NCBI GenBank assembly: GCA_905188085.1
Contig: CAJJKN010000008.1
Span: forward strand, 10,406 to 74,405
Source of the DNA: an uncultured Bacillota bacterium
Lineage (GTDB): Bacteria > Bacillota > Clostridia > Christensenellales > QAND01
Direction: 5' to 3'
DNA length: 64,000 nucleotides
In this document: piece by piece, positions 43,172-51,826 of the stretch
How positions within the stretch are numbered: the first letter of the stretch is position 1
Layout: every line of letters starts with the position of its first letter
Program-made: the position numbers and the translations under genes
Notes under the pieces: model-generated
The model's database searches: none
What the model saw: only the letters and a program-made list of their open reading frames with translations
What the model was told of the DNA's origin: nothing

Positions 43172-43385
43172 ATGCTTCTCCTTTGTTTTCCCTTTTCCTT
43201 TATGATACCCTCTTTGCCAAATCTATGCAATTTATAACCTTGTCAAAATCAGCACGTTTTTATGTCTTGACACTCGGTATAGTTTGTGTTTCAATTATAT
43301 TCGTTTAAAAGTTAAGCAATTCTAAACAAAAAGTTTATAAAACTTATATTTTGATCCCAGGAACCAGGCGAAGGAGGCGCTTTCC

Positions 43386-43925
43386 ATGCAGCTTGGCCAA
43401 AAAATCAAAGAACTGCGCATGATGTATGGTTTAACCCAGGAAGAACTGGCAGACAGGGCAGAGCTTTCCAAGGGCTTTATCTCCCAGCTGGAGCGGGATT
43501 TAACCTCCCCTTCCATCGCCACATTGGTGGATGTGCTCAGCTGCCTCGGCACGGATCTGGCTCATTTTTTTGCCGATCTGGAGCAGGAGCGCATTGTCTT
43601 CCATCCGGAAGAGCAGTTTACCAAAGTGGATGAACAGGCACAAAGCACCACCTGCTGGCTGGTGCCCAACGCACAAAAAAACAGGATGGAGCCTATCCTG
43701 CTCACCTTACAACCCGGCGGCCGCTCGTATGAAGATAACCCGCACGAAGGCGAAGAATTCGGCTATGTGCTCTCCGGCTCCGTGCTGCTTACCGTGGGCG
43801 CCACCAAATACAAACTAAAAAAAGGCGATTCGTTTTACTTTTCTCCCACACAGCCGCACAGCCTGATGAACCGCGGCAAAGGGGAAGCCCGTGTGCTTTG
43901 GGTCACGGATCCGCCAAACTTTTAA
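43386..43925 (+). CDS. XRE-cupin transcriptional regulator of the polyamine operon
   Basis: A 179-residue regulator. An N-terminal XRE helix-turn-helix (about residues 6-60; IKELRMMYGLTQEELADRAELSKGFISQLE) is joined to a C-terminal cupin (about 105-175; GEEFGYVLSGSVLL, KKGDSFYFSPTQPHSL). This is the PuuR-like architecture that senses polyamines or related small molecules. It lies 24 bases upstream of potABCD in the same direction, so it is almost certainly the operon's own regulator. Ribosome binding site GAAGGAGG. Confidence 0.92.
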   Translation: MQLGQKIKELRMMYGLTQEELADRAELSKGFISQLERDLTSPSIATLVDVLSCLGTDLAHFFADLEQERIVFHPEEQFTKVDEQAQSTTCWLVPNAQKNRMEPILLTLQPGGRSYEDNPHEGEEFGYVLSGSVLLTVGATKYKLKKGDSFYFSPTQPHSLMNRGKGEARVLWVTDPPNF

Positions 43926-43949
43926 TCTTTCTAAGGAGGACCAGCCACC

Positions 43950-45059
43950 ATGGCCGAAAAATTGATTGAGTTAAACCATATTAAAAAGACGTTTGACGGG
44001 GAAACCGCGTTGGGCGACATCAATTTATACATACGCCAGCGCGAGTTTTTAACGCTGCTGGGCCCCTCCGGCTGCGGCAAGACCACTATGCTGCGCATCA
44101 TTGCCGGCTTTGAGCAGGCAGACAGCGGCGACCTTCTCTTTGAAGGCAAGCGCATCAACGATGTGCCGCCCTATCAGCGCCGGGTCAACACCGTGTTTCA
44201 AAAATATTCTTTATTTCCGCATATGAACGTGTTTGATAACGTGGCCTTTGGGCTGAATATCAAAAAGCGCGACAAAAAAGAAATCCAAAAGCGCGTGCCC
44301 GAAATGCTGGAACTGGTGGGCCTGGCCGGCTTTGAAAAGCGCTGGCCCAATTCGCTTTCCGGCGGGCAGCAGCAGCGCGTGGCCATTGCCCGCGCCCTGG
44401 TCAACGACCCGGAAGTGCTGCTTTTGGATGAGCCGCTGGCCGCGCTGGATTTGAAAATGCGCAAGGAAATGCAGTCCGAATTAAAGCGCATGCAGCAGCA
44501 AAGCGGCATCACCTTTATCTATGTAACCCACGATCAGGAAGAAGCGCTTACCATGAGCGACACCATCGTTGTCATGAGCCGCGGCGAAATTCAGCAGATC
44601 GGCACGCCTGTGGATATTTACAACGAGCCCGCCAACTCTTTTGTGGCGGATTTTATCGGCGAATCCAACATCACGCCGGGCGTGATGATTCGCGATTATC
44701 TATGTAAATTCCGCGGCTATGAATTTCCCTGCCTGGATGCCGGCTTTGCCCCGAATGAAAAGGTGGAAGTGGTGGTTCGCCCGGAAGATATAGACATCGT
44801 GCCCCCCGAACAGGGCATGCTGACCTGCACGGTGAAAAACCTCGTGTTTATGGGCGTGCATTATGAAATTACTCTAGAGGATAACGACGGTATGAGCTGG
44901 ACGGTGCACACCACCGACGCGGTAAACATCGGCCAAACCGTCGGCATCTATCTGGATCCGGACGCCATTCACGTTATGAAAGAATCCGACGAGCCCTTGG
45001 CTGCCGAGCAGGAAGAACAGCACCAGCTGGAATTGCTGGAAGAGGAGGCAGACGCATGA
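43950..45059 (+). CDS. potA: spermidine/putrescine ABC transporter ATP-binding protein
   Basis: A 369-residue ABC ATPase that powers polyamine import. Walker A is GPSGCGKTT (about residues 37-45), the signature is LSGGQQQR, Walker B is LLLDEPLAALD, and the switch His lies in VTHDQEEAL. A C-terminal TOBE-type domain (about 240-345) is present. The ribosome binding site AAGGAGG is strong. The stop codon overlaps the start of potB (ATGA), indicating translational coupling within a regulator-potA-potB-potC-potD operon. Confidence 0.96.
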   Translation: MAEKLIELNHIKKTFDGETALGDINLYIRQREFLTLLGPSGCGKTTMLRIIAGFEQADSGDLLFEGKRINDVPPYQRRVNTVFQKYSLFPHMNVFDNVAFGLNIKKRDKKEIQKRVPEMLELVGLAGFEKRWPNSLSGGQQQRVAIARALVNDPEVLLLDEPLAALDLKMRKEMQSELKRMQQQSGITFIYVTHDQEEALTMSDTIVVMSRGEIQQIGTPVDIYNEPANSFVADFIGESNITPGVMIRDYLCKFRGYEFPCLDAGFAPNEKVEVVVRPEDIDIVPPEQGMLTCTVKNLVFMGVHYEITLEDNDGMSWTVHTTDAVNIGQTVGIYLDPDAIHVMKESDEPLAAEQEEQHQLELLEEEADA

Positions 45060-45883
45060 AAAAAAGCCGCTATGCCCTCCCCTATGAGGTTTGGATGGTG
45101 CTGTTTATTCTGGTGCCCATTCTCATCGTGTTGTATTATGCCTGCACCACTTCGCAAGGCGGCCGCGTGGCGTTTTCGCTGGCCAATTTGGCGCAGGTGT
45201 TTTCGCCGACGTATCTGGCCGTGCTTTGGCGCAGCCTGTGGATCGCGTTGGTTGCCACGGTTATCTGCCTTTTAATCGGCTATCCCGTGGCCTCCATTTT
45301 GGCCTCGCGTCATTTTAAGCGCAGCAGTTTGATGCTGATGCTCATCATCATCCCCATGTGGATGAACTTCCTGCTTCGCACCTATGCCTGGATCAATCTT
45401 TTGGATACCAACGGCCTGATTGACCGGCTGTTGTCTCTGTTTGGCCTGGGCAACGTTTCGCTTTTATATAACACCTTTGCCGTTATCATCGGCCTGGTAT
45501 ACAATTTCCTGCCGTTTATGGTTTTGCCCATCTACACCATTCTTTCCAAAATGGAGCCGCAGCTCATCGAAGCAGCGGAGGATCTGGGCGCCAATTCCTT
45601 TCAGGTTTTTCGCAAGGTAAAACTGCCGCTTTCCATGCCCGGCATTGTTTCCGGGATCACGATGGTCTTTATCCCCGCCACCACCACATTCGCCGTGTCC
45701 CGTCTGCTGGGCGGCGGTCAGGTGATGATGTATGGCGAACTGATTGAAAACCAGTTTCTTTTCACCCGCAACTGGCATTTCGGTGCGGCGCTGTCGCTGG
45801 TGATGATGGTTTTGGTGCTCATCAGCATGTGGCTGTTTAAGCGAAACGACGGTTCGTCTGCGGAAGGGGGCATGCTGCTATGA
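45056..45883 (+). CDS. potB: spermidine/putrescine ABC transporter permease
   Basis: A 275-residue inner-membrane permease with six hydrophobic segments and the EAA loop (IEAAEDLGANSFQVFRKV) that docks on the ATPase. It overlaps potA and potC by four bases (ATGA) at each end. With PotC it forms the transmembrane channel of the polyamine importer. Confidence 0.95.
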   Translation: MKKSRYALPYEVWMVLFILVPILIVLYYACTTSQGGRVAFSLANLAQVFSPTYLAVLWRSLWIALVATVICLLIGYPVASILASRHFKRSSLMLMLIIIPMWMNFLLRTYAWINLLDTNGLIDRLLSLFGLGNVSLLYNTFAVIIGLVYNFLPFMVLPIYTILSKMEPQLIEAAEDLGANSFQVFRKVKLPLSMPGIVSGITMVFIPATTTFAVSRLLGGGQVMMYGELIENQFLFTRNWHFGAALSLVMMVLVLISMWLFKRNDGSSAEGGMLL

Positions 45884-46665
45884 AGCGCAAAGGCTTAAAA
45901 TATACCTGTCTTGGCGCGGTGCTGTTGTTTTTGTATGTCCCGATTCTCACGCTTATTGTCTATTCCTTCAACGCCAGCCGCACCATGGGCAAATGGGGCG
46001 GGTTTTCGCTGAAATGGTATGCCGAATTGTTCAAAGACAGCGTGATTATGGATGCGCTGTGGGTCACGTTGTCCATCGCGGTGCTGGCTGCTTTATGCGC
46101 CACGATTTTGGGCACGGCCGCCGCCATCGGTATAGACGCCATGAAGAAAAAACGCCAAGGCCTGGTGGAAAACATCACCTACATTCCCATGCTCAGCCCG
46201 GACATCGTTACCGGCATTTCCATGATGATGCTGTTTTTGTTCTTAGGCGTACGCCTGGGCTACGGCACCATGCTGCTGGCGCATATCACCTTTAACCTGC
46301 CCTATGTCATTTTTAGCGTACTGCCAAAGCTGCGCCAGCTAAATCCCGCGCATTACGAAGCCGCGCTGGATTTGGGCGCAAAGCCCGCTTATGCGCTTAG
46401 AAAAATCGTTCTGCCGCAAATTCTGCCCGGCATTTTCACCGGCTTTATCTTTGCATTTACGCTGTCTATCGACGATTTTGTCATCAGCTATTTCACCTCG
46501 CAGGACGTTTCCAACCTCTCCATGACCATCTATTCTATGGCCCGCAGAGGATTATCCCCCAAGATCAATGCGCTGTCTACCATCATGTTTGTCAGCGTTA
46601 TGGTTCTGCTGATCATCGTCAACGTACGTTCCAGCAGACAAACCCGGAAAGGAGCATCTCAATGA
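45880..46665 (+). CDS. potC: spermidine/putrescine ABC transporter permease
   Basis: A 261-residue permease, second of the pair, with six hydrophobic segments and an EAA loop (YEAALDLGAKPAYALRKIV). The N-terminus (YVPILTLIVYSFNASR) is typical of PotC. It is coupled to potB and potD by four-base overlaps. Confidence 0.95.
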   Translation: MKRKGLKYTCLGAVLLFLYVPILTLIVYSFNASRTMGKWGGFSLKWYAELFKDSVIMDALWVTLSIAVLAALCATILGTAAAIGIDAMKKKRQGLVENITYIPMLSPDIVTGISMMMLFLFLGVRLGYGTMLLAHITFNLPYVIFSVLPKLRQLNPAHYEAALDLGAKPAYALRKIVLPQILPGIFTGFIFAFTLSIDDFVISYFTSQDVSNLSMTIYSMARRGLSPKINALSTIMFVSVMVLLIIVNVRSSRQTRKGASQ

Positions 46666-47714
46666 AAAAACTTCTCAAAAGCTGCGCCATGGCGCTCTGT
46701 TTCTGTCTTTTGTTTGCGCTGGTCGGCTGCGGCGGCGCCGGCAAACAAGGACAATCCACCCTGCGTATTTACAACTGGGGCGATTATATCGATCCCGATG
46801 TTCTTCAGCAGTTTGAAGATGAAAACCCGGACATTCACGTTGTCTACGACACGTTTGATTCCAACGAATCCATGCTGGCCAAAATGGACGGCGGCGTGCA
46901 ATACGACATCCTCGTTCCTTCCGATTATATGATCGAAAAGCTCATCGCCGAAGACCGCCTGGCGGAACTGGATCTTTCCAAAATCGAAAACTATGCCAAC
47001 ATTAACGACAGTTTTAAATCCCCGGCATACGATCCGGAAAACAAATATTCTGTCCCCTATATGTGGGGCACATTGGGCATTTTGTATAACACTTCCATGG
47101 TCAACGAAACGGTGGATTCCTGGAACATTCTTTGGAATGACGCCTACAAAGGCCAGATCATCATGTATGACAGCTCACGCGATTCCATGGCTGTGGCCTT
47201 GCGCAAATTGGGCTACTCCGTAAACACCAAAAACGACAGCGAAATTCAGGCCGCGGCCGACGCTTTAACCGCGCAAAAGCCGCTGGTAAAAGCCTATATG
47301 ACAGACGCTATCAAGCAGGCCATGATCGGCGGCTCCGGCGCACTGGCCGTTGTGTATTCCGGCGACGCCATTCTTTGTATGGACGAAAATGAGGATTTGG
47401 CCTATGCTGTGCCCAAAGAAGGCAGCAACATATGGTTTGACAGCCTGGTCGTCACCAAAGACTGCCAGAATATGGACGCCGCCTATCGCTTTATCAACTT
47501 TATGTGCGATCCGGACGTTGCCGCTAAAAACTCTGCCTATATCGGCTATTCCACGCCCAACAAGGCCGCGCTGGAAAAAATGGACGCGGATATAAAAAAC
47601 GATCCCGCCTACAATCCCTCTGCCGAAGTGATTGCCAAATGCGAAGTTTATTTGGATTTGGGGGACAAAACCGACCTGTTTAATCAGCTTTGGGAAAAAG
47701 TGAAGCTGAACTAA
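46662..47714 (+). CDS. potD: spermidine/putrescine-binding lipoprotein
   Basis: A 350-residue substrate-binding lipoprotein anchored outside the membrane, with signal peptide and lipobox (LLFALVGCGGAG). The mature start LRIYNWGDYIDPDVLQQFE is the PotD/PotF hallmark, and later WNILWND and YSGDA segments line the polyamine pocket. It is the last gene of the operon and is followed by a terminator. Confidence 0.96.
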   Translation: MKKLLKSCAMALCFCLLFALVGCGGAGKQGQSTLRIYNWGDYIDPDVLQQFEDENPDIHVVYDTFDSNESMLAKMDGGVQYDILVPSDYMIEKLIAEDRLAELDLSKIENYANINDSFKSPAYDPENKYSVPYMWGTLGILYNTSMVNETVDSWNILWNDAYKGQIIMYDSSRDSMAVALRKLGYSVNTKNDSEIQAAADALTAQKPLVKAYMTDAIKQAMIGGSGALAVVYSGDAILCMDENEDLAYAVPKEGSNIWFDSLVVTKDCQNMDAAYRFINFMCDPDVAAKNSAYIGYSTPNKAALEKMDADIKNDPAYNPSAEVIAKCEVYLDLGDKTDLFNQLWEKVKLN

Positions 47715-47728
47715 AGTTTCCCGTAAAC

Positions 47729-47763
47729 AAAAAACACCGCCGTATACACGGTGGTGTTTTTTT
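47729..47763 (+). terminator. terminator of the pot operon
   Basis: AACACC-G-CCGT / ACGG-T-GGTGTT stem followed by seven T. Confidence 0.82.
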
Positions 47764-47824
47764 GATTTCGTTTTTTTATGGGGCTTGCTGCGCTTTCCCC
47801 TTTCGCCTTTCGGCTTATGCTTTT

Positions 47825-49216
47825 TCAAATATGGAAAATCTGCACCAAAAACAGCATGGCCAGCCCGTAATAGGTAATTACCGCCACCAGGTCGTTGACG
47901 GTGGTAATCAGTGGGCCGGAGGCCACGGCCGGGTCGATATGAATCTTATGAAAAAACATCGGGATGATGGTGCCGATCAGGCTGGAAACCACCATGGCCA
48001 CCACCAGCGAAACCCCTACGCAACCGGAAATCAAAAACGCCGAAAGCCACGCATAGCCCTTAAACAGATGCACATATACGCCCAAAAACACAAGCGCCAT
48101 CAGCCCCAGGCTCACGCCGTTCAAAAAGCCGATTTTCATCTCTTTGCCCAGCAAAAACAGCTTTTTCTTGGCCGTCAGGTTTTCATCCATCAACACGCGG
48201 ATCGTCACCGCCAGCGATTGCGTGCCCACATTGCCCGCCATATCCAATACCAGCGATTGAAAGCAGATGACAATCGGCAGCACCGCCACGACGGATTCAA
48301 ACAACCCCACCACGGAGGACACCGCCATGCCCAAAAACAGCAAAATGACCAGCCACGGCAGGCGCTTTTGAATGCTGACCCGCGTCGGCTCTTTCAAGTC
48401 CTCTTCCGAGGTCAAACCGGCTAACTTGGCATAGTCATCGCCCATGGCGTCGTCCACGAGTTCTACGATGTCCGTGGCCGTCAAAATCCCGGCAATTTTC
48501 CCGTCCTCGGTTAAAACCGGAATGGAATCCTCTTCATATTCCGAAATTTTTTCTATACATTCATCAATCTTTTCATGCTCCAACACATACGGATAGGAGC
48601 TGCTGATGATATCCTGCAAATTATCCTGCACGCCGGCCAAAATCAGGTCTTTCAGATCAATCGCGCCGGCAAATTTATCCTCTGTATCCACGGCATACAG
48701 CGTGGAGATGTTGTCGTGTTCTCTGGCCTGGCGGATCAGCTCTTTCATCGCTTCGCGGATGGAAAGATCTTCGCGGATGCAGATGAAGTTGTTTGTCATA
48801 CAGCTGGCAATTTCGTCCTCTTCATAGGAAAGCAGCCTGCGCACGTCCTTTTGCGCCGCGCTTTCCAGCCGGCTTACGATCTCCTGTTTTTTCTCCTCCT
48901 GCAAATCATCCAGCACGTCCAGCGCGTCGTCCGCGTCCATAAAGGAGACCACCTTGGCCGCCCGGTCCACCGGCAGCTCTTCGATGTACGGCTCCACATC
49001 TTCCAGATAGGAAAAAATCTCCGCCATCTTGCGCGCTCCCAGCTTTGCATACAGGCGCTTGCGCTCTGTTTCCGTTAGCTGGGCTATGGCCTCGGCAATG
49101 TCCCTTTCATGATAATCCGACAAACTCTCCAGCAGCTTACGCTTGTCCTTGGTGGTGCGGATAATCTTTACCAGTTCTTTTGCAAAATCCTTTTTATCTA
49201 TGCTTGTCTTTCTCAT
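47825..49216 (-). CDS. mgtE: magnesium transporter
   Basis: A 463-residue Mg2+ channel of the MgtE family. It has an N-terminal superhelical domain (about residues 35-140), two CBS domains (about 145-265; IREDLSIREAMKELI, LTATDIVELVDDA) that sense Mg2+, a plug helix, and five membrane segments (about 290-460). Conserved channel residues are in the FQSLVLDMAGNVGTQSLAVTIR region (split here as FQSLVLDMAGN and VGTQSLAVTIR). The ribosome binding site AAAGGAG lies upstream. The 5' leader contains a promoter, a 29-codon ORF and an intrinsic terminator instead of an M-box, suggesting unusual regulation. Confidence 0.95.
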   Translation of the reverse strand: MRKTSIDKKDFAKELVKIIRTTKDKRKLLESLSDYHERDIAEAIAQLTETERKRLYAKLGARKMAEIFSYLEDVEPYIEELPVDRAAKVVSFMDADDALDVLDDLQEEKKQEIVSRLESAAQKDVRRLLSYEEDEIASCMTNNFICIREDLSIREAMKELIRQAREHDNISTLYAVDTEDKFAGAIDLKDLILAGVQDNLQDIISSSYPYVLEHEKIDECIEKISEYEEDSIPVLTEDGKIAGILTATDIVELVDDAMGDDYAKLAGLTSEEDLKEPTRVSIQKRLPWLVILLFLGMAVSSVVGLFESVVAVLPIVICFQSLVLDMAGNVGTQSLAVTIRVLMDENLTAKKKLFLLGKEMKIGFLNGVSLGLMALVFLGVYVHLFKGYAWLSAFLISGCVGVSLVVAMVVSSLIGTIIPMFFHKIHIDPAVASGPLITTVNDLVAVITYYGLAMLFLVQIFHI

Positions 49217-49246
49217 GCGTTTCTCCTTTCCCCTCCCCTAAAAGGG

Positions 49247-49305
49247 CATAAAAATACATCGCCTCAGATGATTGTGATGGTAAAGGATGCTCACTGATGC
49301 GATGT
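49247..49305 (-). terminator. leader terminator (attenuator) of mgtE
   Basis: Minus strand: ACATCGC-A-TCAG pairs with CTGA-G-GCGATGT across a 26-base loop, followed by ATTTTT. It lies between the leader ORF stop (about 30 bases upstream) and the mgtE start (about 30 bases downstream). Confidence 0.7.
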
Positions 49306-49335
49306 GGAAAACAGACATAACAAGACAGGCCGCGT

Positions 49336-49425
49336 TTATTCCATTTTCATGGACCGCCGCCCCCGTTCTTTGCTTTTTCGCGCATCGCAGCGCCTACTTC
49401 GTCCTATACGATCGCAACTATCCAT
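49336..49425 (-). CDS. mgtE leader ORF (29 residues)
   Basis: A short ORF with a near-perfect ribosome binding site (GGAGGTG, nine bases upstream of the ATG at 49425), ending TAA at 49336. The product begins MDSCDRIGRSRRC and ends RRSMKME, with about nine Arg and no hydrophobic stretch, so it is neither a signal peptide nor a membrane peptide. Its place between the promoter (49467-49496) and a terminator suggests that translation of it decides termination before mgtE, analogous in logic to mgtL of enterobacteria but unrelated in sequence. No known family is recognised. Confidence 0.6.
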   Translation of the reverse strand: MDSCDRIGRSRRCDARKSKERGRRSMKME

Positions 49426-49466
49426 GAAAATTTCACCTCCGCGTATAAAGCATATTTTGCCCAATG

Positions 49467-49496
49467 ATTGTAACAGAAAAACGCAGCGGGTGTAAA
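49467..49496 (-). promoter_or_regulatory. promoter of the mgtE transcript
   Basis: Minus strand: -35 TTTACA (49491-49496), 18-base spacer, -10 TACAAT (49467-49472). Confidence 0.65.
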
Positions 49497-49558
49497 CCCC
49501 TCCGCCCCTCTGTCGGCCGTGGTTTTCCCGCTGTTTTGGCGCCCCGTGTTTTCCCCTC

Positions 49559-49587
49559 TTGACAATTTCTTTCGCCTAGGCTATAAT
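49559..49587 (+). promoter_or_regulatory. consensus promoter of the MATE-MarR operon
   Basis: -35 TTGACA (49559-49564), 17-base spacer, -10 TATAAT (49582-49587): a perfect sigma-A consensus, the form expected for a promoter kept off by a repressor. Confidence 0.9.
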
Positions 49588-49588
49588 A

Positions 49589-49618
49589 TTAGTACGATTT
49601 CGGACTAAATCTAAGTCC
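49589..49618. promoter_or_regulatory. candidate MarR operator, two overlapping palindromes
   Basis: TTAGT-A-CG-ATTT-CG-G-ACTAA (49589-49608) overlaps GGACT-AAATCTA-AGTCC (49602-49618), starting two bases after the -10 box. A repressor bound here would block transcription. The MarR-family gene is the second cistron of the operon. Confidence 0.6.
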
Positions 49619-49632
49619 TGGGAGGTTTTATT

Positions 49633-51027
49633 GTGGATCGCAAGTCGATCGAAAAGCAGTTTTTGAAGTATGTAGTCCCGAGTATGTTTACCATGTTGCT
49701 CACCGGCTTTTACACCATCGTAGATGGTTTTTTTATTGGCCGCGCCATTGGCGATGTGGGCTTGGCCGCCATCAACATCGCCTGGCCCATCACGGCTGTG
49801 ATGCTGGCCGTCGGCACCGGCATCGGCACCGGCGGTTCCGTGCTCATGTCCACCCATCGCGGGGAAGATAACTACCCCGCCGCCTGCCGGGCCAAGGGAA
49901 ATACCGTTTCCCTGCTTGTGTTGGCAAGCTTGCTGCTCACGGCCCTGTTTATTTTCACCTATCCGCCGCTGCTGCGCGTTTTGGGCGCGGCCGGCCAAGT
50001 ATATACCGCCGCTTCGGAATATGTATTTGTCATCATCTGCGGCGCAGCGCTGCAAATTTTCGGCACCGGGTTTACCCCGCTGCTGCGCAATTCCCGCAAA
50101 ACCATTACCGCCATGGTCATCATGGTCGTCGGCCTTATCACCAACATCGTGTTAGACTGGTGGTTTATCATGGGCCTGCAAATGGGCATGCGGGGTGCTG
50201 CGCTTGCCACCATCACAGCCCAGGGCCTTGTGGCCGTGTTCAGCTTTATCGCCCTGTGCCGGGAAAGCGATCCCCGTTTGCATTTTAAGCCGTCGCATTT
50301 TGTGCTGCGCCCGGCCCTTTGCGGCCGCATTTTGCAAACGGCGGTGTCTCCGTTCGGCCTGTCGCTTTCCCCCTCCATCATTTTGATTTTCAACAACCTG
50401 CAATGCCTGGCCTATGGCGGCGAAGCGGCCGTGGCGGCGTATTCGGTTTCCTCTTATCTTGTGGAATCCGTCACGCTGTTTCTCTCCGGCATCGGCGAAG
50501 GCATTCAGCCGCTGATCAGCTATTTCAACGGCGCCAAGGAATACGACAGTATGAACGCAATCAAGCAAAAAGGCCTCCGTTTGGCGCTTTGCATCAGCGC
50601 CGCGCTGTCCTGTGTGCTGATCTTGGTGCGCAATCTGGTGCCCGTTGCCTTTGGCACCTCGCCGGAGGCCAGCGCTTTGATGGCGCATGCGCTCGTCTGG
50701 TCCGCGGTGGCTTTCCCGTTCATCGCCGTGGCAAAGCTGTTTTCCTCCTATTTTTATGCCGTGGGGGAAGCCCGCCTCGCCCTGTTTATGATCTATGCAG
50801 ACCCATGTTGTTTCACGCCGCTGCTGCTTTTCGTTCTGCCCTTATTGTTTGCCATAGACGGCATTTGGATCGCTCTGCCGGGCGCACAGGCCCTTTTGGT
50901 GCTCAGTTTGTTCCGTCTTTACGGCATTCATAAAAAACATCTGAGAATGGAGCAAACCGCCTATGCCAATGCAACCCCCTCCCTTGCCGGGAAAAGCGTC
51001 GGAGAATCCGCCGCCGCGGCAGATTGA
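49633..51027 (+). CDS. MATE family efflux transporter
   Basis: A 464-residue MATE exporter that starts with GTG (49633) behind GGGAGG. Twelve hydrophobic segments are visible, beginning FLKYVVPSMFTMLLTGFYTIVDGFFIG, split over TM1. It is distinct from the MATE protein encoded at 30950-32374. It is the first gene of an operon with a MarR regulator, controlled from a consensus promoter with palindromic operators, so it is probably an inducible drug or metabolite exporter. The C-terminal 65 bases overlap the annotated MarR start. Confidence 0.92.
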   Translation: MDRKSIEKQFLKYVVPSMFTMLLTGFYTIVDGFFIGRAIGDVGLAAINIAWPITAVMLAVGTGIGTGGSVLMSTHRGEDNYPAACRAKGNTVSLLVLASLLLTALFIFTYPPLLRVLGAAGQVYTAASEYVFVIICGAALQIFGTGFTPLLRNSRKTITAMVIMVVGLITNIVLDWWFIMGLQMGMRGAALATITAQGLVAVFSFIALCRESDPRLHFKPSHFVLRPALCGRILQTAVSPFGLSLSPSIILIFNNLQCLAYGGEAAVAAYSVSSYLVESVTLFLSGIGEGIQPLISYFNGAKEYDSMNAIKQKGLRLALCISAALSCVLILVRNLVPVAFGTSPEASALMAHALVWSAVAFPFIAVAKLFSSYFYAVGEARLALFMIYADPCCFTPLLLFVLPLLFAIDGIWIALPGAQALLVLSLFRLYGIHKKHLRMEQTAYANATPSLAGKSVGESAAAAD

Positions 51028-51487
51028 TCAAATCCAGGCGTTTCTGGATCTTTACTACATCAATTGGTTTCGCATCAACCAAACCTATAACCTGTGGGCC
51101 CAGTGCCACGGCATACAGGACAGCACCATGTTTTTGCTGGATGAAATTCACCGAAATCCGGAATATTGTACGCAAAGCATGCTGGTGGAAAAGGTGCTTT
51201 TGCCCAAGCAGACCGTCTCTTCCGCGCTGAAAAAGCTGGAAGAAGAGGGCATTATCCACCGCGAAAACAACCCGCGCGATAAACGGAACAAGCTGGTAAA
51301 GCTGACCGTGCCCAAGGGCAAAGAATATGCCGATGCGCTGATGGGGGAAATGGAACAGGCGGAAGTCGATGCGTTTTTATCCCTTACCCCCGCACAGCAG
51401 GCCGCCATCACAAGCGGTTTGGAGGCCTTTGCCAACGCCATTGAACAGGCGTTTGGTAAAACCATGCAGAAAAAGAAAAAGCGGTAA
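50963..51487 (+). CDS. MarR family transcriptional regulator
   Basis: A 174-residue winged-helix regulator. The recognisable DNA-binding part is MLVEKVLLPKQTVSSALKKLEEEGIIHR, split over the recognition helix, followed by the wing NPRDKRNKLVKLT. The start is uncertain: 50963 or 50969, both without a strong ribosome binding site and both overlapping the MATE gene, so translation is probably coupled. It is likely the autorepressor that binds the palindromes at 49589-49618. Confidence 0.9.
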   Translation: MPMQPPPLPGKASENPPPRQIDQIQAFLDLYYINWFRINQTYNLWAQCHGIQDSTMFLLDEIHRNPEYCTQSMLVEKVLLPKQTVSSALKKLEEEGIIHRENNPRDKRNKLVKLTVPKGKEYADALMGEMEQAEVDAFLSLTPAQQAAITSGLEAFANAIEQAFGKTMQKKKKR

Positions 51488-51549
51488 ACCGCCTCTTTTT
51501 GCCTATGCAAAGCTGCCCCTAAAAGCGGTTAAAGCTAAAGCTATTTTTA

Positions 51550-51585
51550 CAGCCGGCGCAAATGCAATGCGCCGGCTTTTTTCAT
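51550..51585 (+). terminator. terminator of the MATE-MarR operon
   Basis: AGCCGGCGCA-AATGCAA-TGCGCCGGCT followed by TTTTT. Confidence 0.9.
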
Positions 51586-51778
51586 TTCACACAGCGCAAG
51601 GCCGTTTTCCGGGCGCCCTATATGCGCTTTGTTTCTCTTCTTTTTGCCTCCATTTTCCTTTCCCTGCTTTTGCCTTTTCCCGTGCCGTTGTAAAATTCTA
51701 TTGCAAACTCCATCCTCTATCTTTCATACGTTTTCTCCCTTTCGCGCATTGAAAATCCGGCATGTCTTTTTCGCAAAA

Positions 51779-51813
51779 CAAAAAGCCCGCGGTTTTGCCG
51801 CGAGCTTTTTGTT
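51779..51813 (-). terminator. terminator downstream of the decayed redox cluster
   Basis: AAAAAGC-CCGCGG-TTTTG-CCGCG-AGCTTTTT, effective on the minus strand (T-rich after the stem) and possibly bidirectional. Confidence 0.75.
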
Positions 51814-51826
51814 TTTTCTGCTATGC

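Noticed and set aside
49217..49500. M-box (ykoK) magnesium riboswitch upstream of mgtE
   Set aside because: I could not find the conserved M-box segments. The leader holds an ORF and a simple terminator instead. A covariance-model search would settle it.
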